Translations under genes and position numbers: made by a program
Assembly (NCBI GenBank): GCA_018715445.1
Contig: DVLP01000168.1
Location: forward strand, 1 to 6,565
Source of the DNA: Candidatus Avipropionibacterium avicola
GTDB taxonomy: Bacteria; Actinomycetota; Actinomycetes; Propionibacteriales; Propionibacteriaceae
Reading direction: 5' to 3'
Length of the DNA stretch: 6,565 nucleotides
The notes under the pieces: generated by a model
What the model was told of the DNA's origin: nothing
The model's database searches: none
The model's input: the letters and a program-made list of their open reading frames with translations, nothing else
Shown here: positions 1 through 6,550 of the stretch, in pieces
Layout: each line of letters opens with the position of its first letter
How positions within the stretch are numbered: the first letter of the stretch is position 1

Positions 1-375
1 TCCCTCCCGCGAATCCAGGGCCGGCAGCCGCAGGGGAGCGTCCACGAAGACGGCGGTGTCGACGCCCAACCGCTCGGCAGCTGCGGTCAGGACAAGGGCC
101 CCGTACGAGTGACCGATCGCCACCGACACCGGGCCGTCCACCATCCCGCCCACGGTGTGGACCACGGCATCGGCCGCCCGATCCACCGAGCCGTCCGGAT
201 CGGGAGCGGACCGCCCGTGCCCGGGCAGGTCGAGGGCCAACACCCGACATCCCTGTCCTGCAAGCAGAGCCGAGACCTGCCACCAGCTCTCCCCCGAGCC
301 GGCCAGTCCGTGCAGCAGCACGACCACCCGGTCGCCGCTGCCCTCCTCGACGACAGTGAGTTCCATGCCCGCCAT
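1..375 (-). CDS. alpha/beta-hydrolase fold protein (N-terminal part, truncated by window edge)
   Basis: The frame is open from an ATG at 375 to the left edge (125 codons) and its C-terminus lies outside the window. Seen: an oxyanion-hole segment HGLAGSG at residues 22-28, the typical LDLPGHGRS turn at 48-56, and a nucleophile elbow GHSYGA at 88-93, with Ser90 as expected nucleophile. A strand with FVDAP follows at 110-114. The catalytic acid and His should lie beyond the edge. These features define a soluble alpha/beta-hydrolase (esterase, lipase, haloperoxidase or lactonase type). The substrate cannot be told. There is no signal peptide. A second ATG at 366 (Met-Glu-Leu) could be the true start, as neither ATG has a convincing Shine-Dalgarno. 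The gene is transcribed divergently from the regulator, 79 bp away, so shared control is possible but not shown. Confidence 0.88.
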   Translation of the reverse strand, partial: MAGMELTVVEEGSGDRVVVLLHGLAGSGESWWQVSALLAGQGCRVLALDLPGHGRSAPDPDGSVDRAADAVVHTVGGMVDGPVSVAIGHSYGALVLTAAAERLGVDTAVFVDAPLRLPALDSREG

Positions 376-441
376 TCAAGCAGGAGGCGACACCAGTGCC
401 CACGATCCAACCCCTGCCCCAAACGCTGTCCCAATCTGAAC

Positions 442-457
442 TACAGTTTCGGTCATG
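442..457 (+). promoter_or_regulatory. candidate -10 box with leaderless start for the regulator gene
   Basis: TACAGT at 442-447 fits the actinobacterial TANNNT -10 pattern. The ATG at 455 lies seven bases after it, where transcription would be expected to begin. No Shine-Dalgarno precedes this ATG, so a leaderless mRNA is a consistent explanation. No clear -35 box was found. This is inference from spacing only. Confidence 0.4.
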
Positions 458-1825
458 CGTGGGAATGGGACACCGTCCAGTGTGGTTCGAGTCGGCCTGA
501 TCGGGGCCGATCGTTTTGTGCACAAGATGACCGACATCGCCAGGAAGGTCGGTCACCCCAATCTGCGGCTGATCCCGGGACCGTTCCTCAACGAGTCGGA
601 CGCCAAGTCGGCACAGAAGATCGCCGGCGAGGTCGACGTGCTGCTGTTCGCCGGGCCGTTGCCGTACGACCGGACGATCTCCCAGCTCGGGGAGCTCGGG
701 GTGCCGGCCACCTACGTCCCGACCGGCGGCCCCGCCCTGCACGCCTCACTGGTTCGCGCCCTCACCGACGGACTCGACCCGCGCCGGCTCAGCATCGACT
801 CGATGGCCAAGGGCGACATCGCCGACGCCTACACCGAGGTCGGGGTCTCCTCCCGCCAGACCCACTCGATGCCGTACGAGGAACGGATCGACATCGCGAC
901 CTACGTCGAGTTCCACCGCGCGCTGTACGCCAAGGAGCGCACCACCGGCGCGATCACCACGATCCCCCGCGTGCTGGACCAACTGCGTGACGCTGGGATC
1001 CCGGCGCTGCTGATGGAGCCGGCCCTGCTCACCCTGCGCCAGAGCCTGCAGACCGCCGTCCTGCTGGGCAGCGGGGCCCAGTTCGAGGAGTCACGGATCG
1101 CGGTCATCATCGTGCAGTTCCCGGCGAGCACGCTGCCACCGCGGACCAGCCCGGCGCAGTACTGGTTCCAGGAGCTGCGCCTGGCCCTGCAGCGCGAACT
1201 GCTGCGCGAGGCCCGACGGATGGACGCGATCGTGCTGCCCCACGACCAGGACAGCTTCCTGGTCTTCACGACCTACGGCTCCCTGCGCCTGGTCACCGAC
1301 GACCTGACCACCGCCCCGTTCGTGCAGCGCGTCTCGAACGCCCTCAGCATCGACCTCGAGGTCGGGATCGGCCTGGGCCGTTCCACGGTCGAGGCGGAGA
1401 ACAATGCCTACCGCGCGATCGCTCGTTCCGGCTCGGGCGAGGGCCGCTCGGCCTACCTGGTCAGCGGCGACGGGACCAGCCTGCGCCTGACCGCCGACGG
1501 CGCGGTCCCCGAGCTGCCCAACGAGGACACCGAGGACTCCGACGACCGGCTGCTGGGGGTGCTGCGGACCCTGGTCGAGCACCTCACCGACTCCGGCGAC
1601 GGACGACTGGTCGTCGAGGCCAGCACGGTCGCCCAGATCACCGGGGTGACCCTGCGAACCGCCCGACGCACCCTGCAGGCGCTGGTCACCCAGGGCCTGG
1701 CCTGGCCACTGCCTCCGGCTCGCACCAAGAAGGTCGGGCGGCCCCCCATGCTCTACCAGCTGCTGGGCGAGCGTCTGGACGACGAGACCGTAACGACGCC
1801 CGAACAGGACAGCGAGAACGACTGA
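455..1825 (+). CDS. transcriptional regulator: PrpR_N-like sensor, degenerate GGDEF-like domain, C-terminal winged helix
   Basis: This 456-residue protein appears to have three parts. Residues 11-200 form an alternating alpha/beta sensor (VRVGLIGADR at 11-20, DVLLFAGPLPY at 61-71, GIPALLMEPALL at 181-192). It resembles the ligand-sensing N-terminus of propionate-type activators (PrpR_N). Residues 213-337 look like a GGDEF/nucleotide-cyclase fold: HDQDSF (263-268) sits where GGDEF would be, and VGIGLG followed by EAENNAYRAI matches the later part of that fold. The key catalytic residues are changed, so cyclase activity is unlikely. Residues 363-440 form a winged helix-turn-helix (VAQITGVTLRTARRTLQAL). 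The basic KKVGRPP stretch could be the wing. The C-terminal tail is acidic. Start: ATG 455 is the first possible start after an in-frame stop at 437; GTG 482 is an alternative just before the first strand. The family name is not firmly recognised. It most likely controls the following coupled genes (inference from position). Confidence 0.8.
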   Translation: MRGNGTPSSVVRVGLIGADRFVHKMTDIARKVGHPNLRLIPGPFLNESDAKSAQKIAGEVDVLLFAGPLPYDRTISQLGELGVPATYVPTGGPALHASLVRALTDGLDPRRLSIDSMAKGDIADAYTEVGVSSRQTHSMPYEERIDIATYVEFHRALYAKERTTGAITTIPRVLDQLRDAGIPALLMEPALLTLRQSLQTAVLLGSGAQFEESRIAVIIVQFPASTLPPRTSPAQYWFQELRLALQRELLREARRMDAIVLPHDQDSFLVFTTYGSLRLVTDDLTTAPFVQRVSNALSIDLEVGIGLGRSTVEAENNAYRAIARSGSGEGRSAYLVSGDGTSLRLTADGAVPELPNEDTEDSDDRLLGVLRTLVEHLTDSGDGRLVVEASTVAQITGVTLRTARRTLQALVTQGLAWPLPPARTKKVGRPPMLYQLLGERLDDETVTTPEQDSEND

Positions 1826-1830
1826 CAGTC

Positions 1831-1871
1831 ATTGGTCCTGTCCGTAAGGCTCAATCCGGCATTGCACCAAT
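1831..1871. promoter_or_regulatory. ATTG/CAAT inverted-repeat cluster, candidate operator
   Basis: Four ATTG or CAAT words lie within 41 bases of the gap between the regulator and the coupled operon. ATTGGT (1831-1836) is the exact reverse complement of ACCAAT (1866-1871). CAAT-5-ATTG spans 1852-1864 and ATTG-3-CAAT spans 1861-1871. This A/T-rich patterning stands out in GC-rich DNA and lies just upstream of the likely promoter of the next gene. A regulator-binding role is inferred from position and symmetry only. Confidence 0.35.
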
Positions 1872-1890
1872 CGCCGTACTGGGGTTGAAT
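1862..1890 (+). promoter_or_regulatory. weak candidate promoter for the coupled operon
   Basis: TTGCAC (1862-1867) and TTGAAT (1885-1890) are 17 bases apart and match the -35 and -10 consensus at three and four of six positions. The start point would fall near 1897, giving a leader of about 30 bases that includes the ribosome-binding site. The -35 overlaps the ATTG/CAAT cluster, which would suit repression or activation there. The match is weak and could be chance. Confidence 0.22.
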
Positions 1891-1919
1891 CGATCTCCAG
1901 CAGCGAACGCACCCACATC

Positions 1920-1925
1920 GGAGAG
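1920..1925 (+). promoter_or_regulatory. ribosome-binding site GGAGAG
   Basis: GGAGAG lies two bases before the ATG at 1928, and its GGAG core ends four bases before it. The spacing is short, but it is the only purine-rich element near this start. It supports ATG 1928 over any internal start. Confidence 0.5.
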
Positions 1926-1927
1926 CC

Positions 1928-3745
1928 ATGACAGCCACGACCGCGTCCACAGCGGTGACCTCCCCCGCCGTCCACGTCCTCGTCGATCCGGCCGCCGTGG
2001 TCCGCCGCCAGGAGGCCGGGGACCATGCGTACGGCCTGCAGGCCCTGGAGGCCCTGGACCACCTGCGCCTGGCGTACGGCCAGTGGTCGCCGGGCCAGCC
2101 GCTGCCGCCGACCGGCGTGCTGCTGATCGCCGAGGCCGACACGCTCGCCCCCGAGGACCTGACCGCCATCACCGCCTGGGTGGAGAACGGCGGACAACTG
2201 GTCGTGACCGCTGCCGTGCCGACCCTGGCCGAGCTCGCCGGGGTCGACGCCACGGAGCGCGGTCAGGGCCTGGTCGCCTTCGATGCCGCGCAGTGGAGCC
2301 AGAGCGCCCCCCGCGCCCTGCGTGCCCTCGGTGGCCACGCCCTGCAGCCGGGCGACGGTGTCGAGGTGCTGGCCCACTGGGAGGACACCCCGCAGGCCGC
2401 TGCCGCGATCACCCGCCGCGAGCACGGGTCCGGCACGGTCACCTGTTTCGGTGTCGACCTGTGGCAGAGCGTGGTCCGGATCCTGCAGGGCTACCCGGTG
2501 CTGGAGGACCACGCGCCGGCCGCGGACGGTTCGGCCCCGATGGACGAGGGTGTGCTGAAGGCCGAGGACGGGATGGCCCTCGACGTCGACCACGACCGTC
2601 GTACGCCCCCTGGTGAGCCCGAGGTCGACGGGCAGTACCCGTTCGGCTACCCGCCGCCGTACGGCCCCCCGATCTTTGACCTGCCGCAGGCCGACCTGTG
2701 GGTCTCGGCGCTGGCCCAGACCCTGTGGACCGGGCTGGACCGCACGGCCGGCGCCCACGGCTGGGTGCACTACTGGCCGGCCGGGGTCCCGGCGATGGGC
2801 CACATGTCCCACGACTCCGACGGCAACGACGATGCCGACGGCCAGGCCGCACTGGACTCCTTCGCCGAAGCCGGTGTCGCCGTGACCTGGTGCCAGGTGT
2901 ACCGCGACAACGCCTACTCGCAGCACATCTACGACCAGATCACCGCCGACGGTCACGAGCACGCCCTGCACTACAACGCCATGGACGATGCCGACATCGC
3001 CCAGTGGGGTTGGGAGCAGATCCAGGGCCAGTACGCCTGGGCCCAGAAGGTGACCGGGGTCGAGCGGATCCGGTCCAACAAGAACCACTACACCCGGTGG
3101 GAGAACTGGACCGAGTTCTACGAGTGGTGCGAGAAGCTCGGCATCGAGATCGACGAGTCCCGCGGCCCGAGCAAGCTCGGCACCGTCGGGTTCACCTTCG
3201 GCACCGCCCACGTCGACTTCCCGATGGGTGAGGTCGCGCTGGGCAACCGCCGGATGAACGTGCTGAACCTGCCGTTGCACACCCAGGACCTGGGCCATGC
3301 CGGCCATCCGTCCTGTCGTGACGTGATCTTCGACGGGGCGGAGTCGGTGCACGGCGTGGCGCACTTCCTGTACCACGGCCCCCACCTGCGGGAGAAGCCG
3401 TACGTCCGTCGGACCTGTGCCGAGGTGGCCGAGCTGGGTCGTCAGCGCGGGATGCGCTGGTGGACCGCCGGCCAGATCAACGACTGGGAGCGCGCCCGTC
3501 GCGAGGTCCAGGTCCAGGTCGAGCCGCAGGAGCAGGGCTGGCAGGTCACGGTGACCTCGTCGGTCGACCTGTCCGAGGTCGGGCTGGTGCTCCACCTCGG
3601 CGAGCAGACCGGTGCCGTCACCGCCACCACTGCCGACGGGGTCAGCGCACCGGTCACCGAGGTGAGCCGCCACGGTCGGCGTTGGTACGAGCTCGGTGCC
3701 GACGTCCGTCAGGGCACCGTGGTCTGGCAGGTCGTCCCGGCATGA
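1928..3745 (+). CDS. multidomain protein: glutamine-amidotransferase-like N-terminus, NodB/polysaccharide-deacetylase-like core, C-terminal beta domain
   Basis: This protein of 605 residues has no signal peptide or membrane segment. Residues 14-190 resemble the class I glutamine-amidotransferase-like fold found as an accessory domain in glycosidases (GVLLIAEADTL, WVENGGQLVVTA, then HGSGTVTCFGVDLWQS), with no obvious catalytic Cys. Residues 275-520 look like a divergent NodB-type deacetylase barrel. SHDSDG (294-299) sits where the metal- and base-carrying Asp motif belongs. GHEHALHYN (342-350) follows as the His motif, RSNKNHYTRW (382-391) as the Arg/Trp loop, then VHGVAHFLYHGPH (474-486) and a closing WWTAGQINDW. 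Residues 525-603 form a strand-rich domain. Metal-dependent deacetylation or C-N hydrolysis on a carbohydrate-like substrate is inferred; the spacing is unusual and activity is unproven. The stop overlaps the next start by four bases (ATGA), indicating translational coupling. The exact family is not recognised. Confidence 0.72.
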   Translation: MTATTASTAVTSPAVHVLVDPAAVVRRQEAGDHAYGLQALEALDHLRLAYGQWSPGQPLPPTGVLLIAEADTLAPEDLTAITAWVENGGQLVVTAAVPTLAELAGVDATERGQGLVAFDAAQWSQSAPRALRALGGHALQPGDGVEVLAHWEDTPQAAAAITRREHGSGTVTCFGVDLWQSVVRILQGYPVLEDHAPAADGSAPMDEGVLKAEDGMALDVDHDRRTPPGEPEVDGQYPFGYPPPYGPPIFDLPQADLWVSALAQTLWTGLDRTAGAHGWVHYWPAGVPAMGHMSHDSDGNDDADGQAALDSFAEAGVAVTWCQVYRDNAYSQHIYDQITADGHEHALHYNAMDDADIAQWGWEQIQGQYAWAQKVTGVERIRSNKNHYTRWENWTEFYEWCEKLGIEIDESRGPSKLGTVGFTFGTAHVDFPMGEVALGNRRMNVLNLPLHTQDLGHAGHPSCRDVIFDGAESVHGVAHFLYHGPHLREKPYVRRTCAEVAELGRQRGMRWWTAGQINDWERARREVQVQVEPQEQGWQVTVTSSVDLSEVGLVLHLGEQTGAVTATTADGVSAPVTEVSRHGRRWYELGADVRQGTVVWQVVPA

Positions 3746-5046
3746 GCAGCGAGGTCACCGCGCCACCACTGGAGCTCGGCTGGGACCGCCGCGAGATCAC
3801 CCCGACCTGGCCGACCGCACTGGCCGGATTCGCTTCCAGGGCAGCGATCGGGCCCGCCGAGGAGGTCGTCTCCCCGCTGCACCTGCGCACCGTCGCCCTG
3901 CGTCAGGGTGACGATGTCGTGGTCATGATGGTGGCCGACATGTTGTGGTGGGGCCCCGACAACATGGCGCAGGTGCAGGCCGAGGCCAGCCAACGCTACG
4001 GGCTGGCGCCCGAACAACTGGTGCTCCAGGGCACCCACACCCACTCGGCACCCCAACCGTCGCAATGGTTCAGTTCCGGACTGGGCATCGCCGACCCACG
4101 CTGGGTCGATCTGCTGCACCAGCAGGCGATTGCGGCGATCGGTGCCGCCCTGGAGGACCTGGTCGAGGTGAGGGTCGACCTGGCCCAGGGCCGCTACCAC
4201 CTCGGGGTCGAGCGCCGCTTCGCCCGCAGCGCCGGCAAGGAGCGGGCGGCCGAGCTGTCGGAGCTGCTCAGCGTGATCACCTTCCGTGACACCGACGGCG
4301 CACCGGTGGCCACCCTGTTCCACCATGCCTGCCACCCCACCCTGCACCACGGCAACGCGGTCTCGGCCGACTTCCCCGGAGCCGCCATGGGCTCGCTGGA
4401 GGAGAACGGATCCCCGATCGCGCTGTACCTGCAGGGATGTTGTGGCAACGTCAACCCCGATCGCTACGAGGGCACCAAGTTCCACTCCGGTGACAGCACC
4501 GAGATCCTCGCGATGGGCACCCAGCTCGCGACCGCCGTCCGGGACCTGCAGCCCAGCGCCGAACCGATCCACGTGGACCTGTCGACCGACCACTCGGCGA
4601 TCGACCTGCCCACCGAGCCGGCCCCCGACCAGGCCACCCTGGAGTCGATCGCCGCCGGCGACTCGCTGATGACCTCGAGTTGGGCGCAGCTCCTGCTCGA
4701 GCGTCCCGAGCGTCGCCACGGTGCCCCCATGGTGCTGACCCGGGTCTGGTTCGGCGACGGGCTGCAACTGCTCGGACTGTCGGCCGAGGTGACCAGTCCG
4801 TACGCGAACTCGGTGACCGCTGAGCTCGGCGAGCGGGCACTGACGCTGGGCTACTGCAACGGCATGCTCTGCTACGTGGTCTCGGCCATGCAGCAGGTCG
4901 ACGGCGGTTACGAGGCCAACGACGCCCCGTACTGGTTCGGCCTGCCCGGACCCTTCACCGCCGACCTCGAGCCGCAACTCACCGGCGCCCTGCTCGAGTT
5001 GGGTCACCGCCCGGCGCCCTCGCGGGCCGCGGTCGCGCATCGCTGA
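3742..5046 (+). CDS. neutral/alkaline non-lysosomal ceramidase-family N-terminal-domain protein (short, cytoplasmic form)
   Basis: This protein of 434 residues starts at the ATG inside the ATGA overlap with the upstream gene. The same frame is open further upstream, but that stretch is out-of-frame coding sequence of the preceding gene. Family signatures in order: EITPTWPTALAGF near 18-30, LQGTHTHSAP (95-104), HHACHPTLH (194-202), SADFPG (208-213), QGCCGNVNP (231-239), GLSAEVTSPY (345-354), GYCNGMLCYV (370-379) and GGYEA (388-392). By analogy with bacterial ceramidases, zinc ligands would come from the THTH and ACHP histidines, Glu349 and the GGYEA tyrosine. True ceramidases are secreted, much longer and carry a C-terminal Ig-like domain. 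This one lacks a signal peptide and that domain, so ceramide is an unlikely substrate. Metal-dependent amide (N-acyl) hydrolysis of a small cytoplasmic compound is a reasonable inference. Confidence 0.85.
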   Translation: MSSEVTAPPLELGWDRREITPTWPTALAGFASRAAIGPAEEVVSPLHLRTVALRQGDDVVVMMVADMLWWGPDNMAQVQAEASQRYGLAPEQLVLQGTHTHSAPQPSQWFSSGLGIADPRWVDLLHQQAIAAIGAALEDLVEVRVDLAQGRYHLGVERRFARSAGKERAAELSELLSVITFRDTDGAPVATLFHHACHPTLHHGNAVSADFPGAAMGSLEENGSPIALYLQGCCGNVNPDRYEGTKFHSGDSTEILAMGTQLATAVRDLQPSAEPIHVDLSTDHSAIDLPTEPAPDQATLESIAAGDSLMTSSWAQLLLERPERRHGAPMVLTRVWFGDGLQLLGLSAEVTSPYANSVTAELGERALTLGYCNGMLCYVVSAMQQVDGGYEANDAPYWFGLPGPFTADLEPQLTGALLELGHRPAPSRAAVAHR

Positions 5047-5105
5047 GACCGTTGGGCTGAGGTCCGTGGGCTGGCGCACCTGCGTCACACTTTCCTTCTG
5101 ACACA

Positions 5106-5156
5106 CGACGTCCCGGCCTTCGACGGGCTTGCTGCCCGCCGGAGACCGGGACGTCG
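5106..5156. terminator. bidirectional hairpin terminator between convergent genes
   Basis: CGACGTCCCGG (5106-5116) and CCGGGACGTCG (5146-5156) are perfect 11-bp inverted repeats. A second hairpin lies inside the loop (CGGGC 5124-5128 with GCCCG 5134-5138 around five bases). The structure sits 60 bases after the stop of the ceramidase-like gene and 13 bases from the stop of the minus-strand aminotransferase, so it can serve both. No U-tract follows on either strand, as is common in actinobacteria. Confidence 0.75.
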
Positions 5157-5168
5157 GTGGTGTGGGAC

Positions 5169-6440
5169 TCAGCCTGCAGTCAGGGCGCGGTGCACCTTCT
5201 GGATCGCGGTCGCGATGTCGGCCACGTCCTCATCGGTGAAGTTCTCGTTCCACCCCAGGACCATCATGGTGCCGCCACCGATCAGGTCCTCGGTGACCGG
5301 GCACAGGCCCGGCGCGTAGGTGGAGGCCACCTCCGCGATCGGGTAGCCCGAGTCACCGTAGGTCCGGGCCTCGCTCAGCACCGGGTTGAGGTACAGCGGG
5401 TGCCCGATGTAGCCAGGGTTGGCCCCGACGCCCTCGGCGCCGAGGTGCTTGCCGTAGGCCACCGAGTCGCCACCGGCCTGCGCGGCGTCGACGAAGATCG
5501 GGAACAGCCACCAGGAGGTGCCCTCCGGGTACGGCGCCGTGCTCAGGCCCGGCAGCGCGTTGACGACCTCGACCAGCTTGTTGGCCTGGCGGCGACGGTC
5601 CTCGACGACCTGTTCCAGCTTGCCGAGCTGGGCGTGGGCCAGGGCGGCCTGCAGTTCGGTCATCCGGTAGTTCAGCCCGAGGAAGAGGTGGGTCCGCTCG
5701 TCGGTGTCACGGGGCCAGGCCTTGTCGGCGAACAGTCGGGCACGTCGACCGAGCTCGGGATCGTTGCTGATCGTCAGGCCACCGTCACCGGCGGTGATGT
5801 GCTTGGACTGCTGCAGGCTGAAGCATCCGAGGTGCCCGACGGTGCCGGCCAGGCGACCCGACGGCGTACGGGTCAGGTAGGCCTGCGCACAATCCTCGAT
5901 CAGGTGGATCCCCTTCTCGTCGGCCAGGGCGCGCAGCTCCTCCACCGGCGCCGGCTGACCGTAGAGGTGCACCGCGATGATCGCCTTGGTGCGACGGGTG
6001 ATCTTGCTGCGGACGGACTCGACGTCCAGCAGACCCGAGGCGGGATCGACATCGGCGAAGACCGGGATCGCGTTCTGCGCCAGGATCGGCAGCACGGTGC
6101 CGGCATCGCTCAGGCCGGTGGTGATGATCTCGTCGCCGGGGTTCGGGTTCACCGCGGCCACGGCCAGGTGGAGGGCGGAGGTGCCGGAGCTGGAGGCGGC
6201 GACGTGGCTCACGCCGTACAGCTCGCCGAAGGCGTCCTCGAACTCCTTGGTGCGGGTGCCGACGGTGCAGTTCAGCTTGCCGGAGCGCAGCACGTCGGTG
6301 ACCGCAGCGATCTCCTCCTCGCCGATGCGACGACCGGAGAGGTCACCGACACTCGGGAAGGGCGTGGTGCGTACGGGCTGTCCCCCGGCACTGGCGAGTT
6401 CCCCGGCGATGCGGGGATCGGCAGTCAGATCTGTAGTCAT
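5169..6440 (-). CDS. DegT/DnrJ/EryC1/StrS-family PLP-dependent aminotransferase
   Basis: This 423-residue protein is counted from the ATG at 6440. A TTG at 6452 would add four residues; I prefer the ATG because GGATGG lies four bases before it, though neither site is strong. Fold type I PLP features are complete: ASSSGTSALHLA (82-93) for phosphate binding, HLIEDCAQA (179-187) with Asp183 contacting the pyridine nitrogen, and SLQQSKHITAGDGG (208-221) with Lys213 as the Schiff-base lysine. GLNYRMTELQAALA (255-268) is the family's conserved later block. The usual role is transfer of an amino group, commonly from glutamate or glutamine, to a keto-sugar or keto-cyclitol. Length and all key residues are normal, so it should be active. 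It converges on the coupled hydrolase genes and has its own promoter region. Whether it is biosynthetic or catabolic cannot be told. Confidence 0.93.
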   Translation of the reverse strand: MTTDLTADPRIAGELASAGGQPVRTTPFPSVGDLSGRRIGEEEIAAVTDVLRSGKLNCTVGTRTKEFEDAFGELYGVSHVAASSSGTSALHLAVAAVNPNPGDEIITTGLSDAGTVLPILAQNAIPVFADVDPASGLLDVESVRSKITRRTKAIIAVHLYGQPAPVEELRALADEKGIHLIEDCAQAYLTRTPSGRLAGTVGHLGCFSLQQSKHITAGDGGLTISNDPELGRRARLFADKAWPRDTDERTHLFLGLNYRMTELQAALAHAQLGKLEQVVEDRRRQANKLVEVVNALPGLSTAPYPEGTSWWLFPIFVDAAQAGGDSVAYGKHLGAEGVGANPGYIGHPLYLNPVLSEARTYGDSGYPIAEVASTYAPGLCPVTEDLIGGGTMMVLGWNENFTDEDVADIATAIQKVHRALTAG

Positions 6441-6491
6441 GCTGCCATCCAAACACCCAGACCGACACCACAGCAGGACACTGCGTGCGGC

Positions 6492-6499
6492 AAGGAGGT
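6492..6499 (+). promoter_or_regulatory. strong Shine-Dalgarno AAGGAGGT
   Basis: AAGGAGGT is a full complement to the 16S rRNA tail and lies six bases before a GTG at 6506. It is the best ribosome-binding site in the window and points to a plus-strand gene running out of the right edge. It is also upstream of the minus-strand aminotransferase, so it marks a divergent promoter region. Confidence 0.45.
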
Positions 6500-6505
6500 C
6501 AATCT

Positions 6506-6550
6506 GTGCATCGGGGTCGATCGGTGCACCGGGCCGGTCGGGGCACCGGG
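6506..6550. repeat. three imperfect direct repeats GKGCAYCGGG with an internal palindrome
   Basis: GTGCATCGGG (6506), GTGCACCGGG (6524) and GGGCACCGGG (6541) recur at 18- and 17-base steps. The middle copy lies in a perfect 10-bp palindrome, CGGTGCACCG (6522-6531). The repeats are upstream of the aminotransferase start and could be a binding site array, or coding repetition if the edge gene is real. Confidence 0.45.

Noticed and set aside
470..483. ACAC-6-GTGT inverted repeat near the regulator start
   Set aside because: Only four base pairs per arm and inside the likely coding region, so it is not distinguishable from chance.
109..990. Plus-strand open frame of 293 codons spanning the hydrolase, the gap and the regulator
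   Set aside because: It runs antisense to the clear alpha/beta-hydrolase and out of frame with the regulator, and its product is Arg/Pro/His-rich, typical of a spurious frame.
1829..3673. Long minus-strand open frame (614 codons) antisense to the deacetylase-like gene
   Set aside because: It mirrors the real gene across nearly its whole length, is rich in Val/Gly/Leu/Arg without family motifs, and follows from G/C-rich third positions on the plus strand.
3460..3741. Upstream extension of the ceramidase-like gene to an ATG at 3460
   Set aside because: The added part is out-of-frame coding sequence of the preceding gene with Arg/Gly-rich composition. The family homology begins after ATG 3742, which makes a standard ATGA overlap.
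3709..5106. Long minus-strand open frame (465 codons) antisense to the ceramidase-like gene
   Set aside because: No motifs and low-complexity composition. The plus-strand frame carries a full set of family signatures, so this is a shadow of it.
6474..6502. TTGACC (minus strand, 6502-6497) as a -35 box for the aminotransferase
   Set aside because: The -35 match is good, but the expected -10 position reads GTCCTG, with no TANNNT nearby, so I do not call a promoter.
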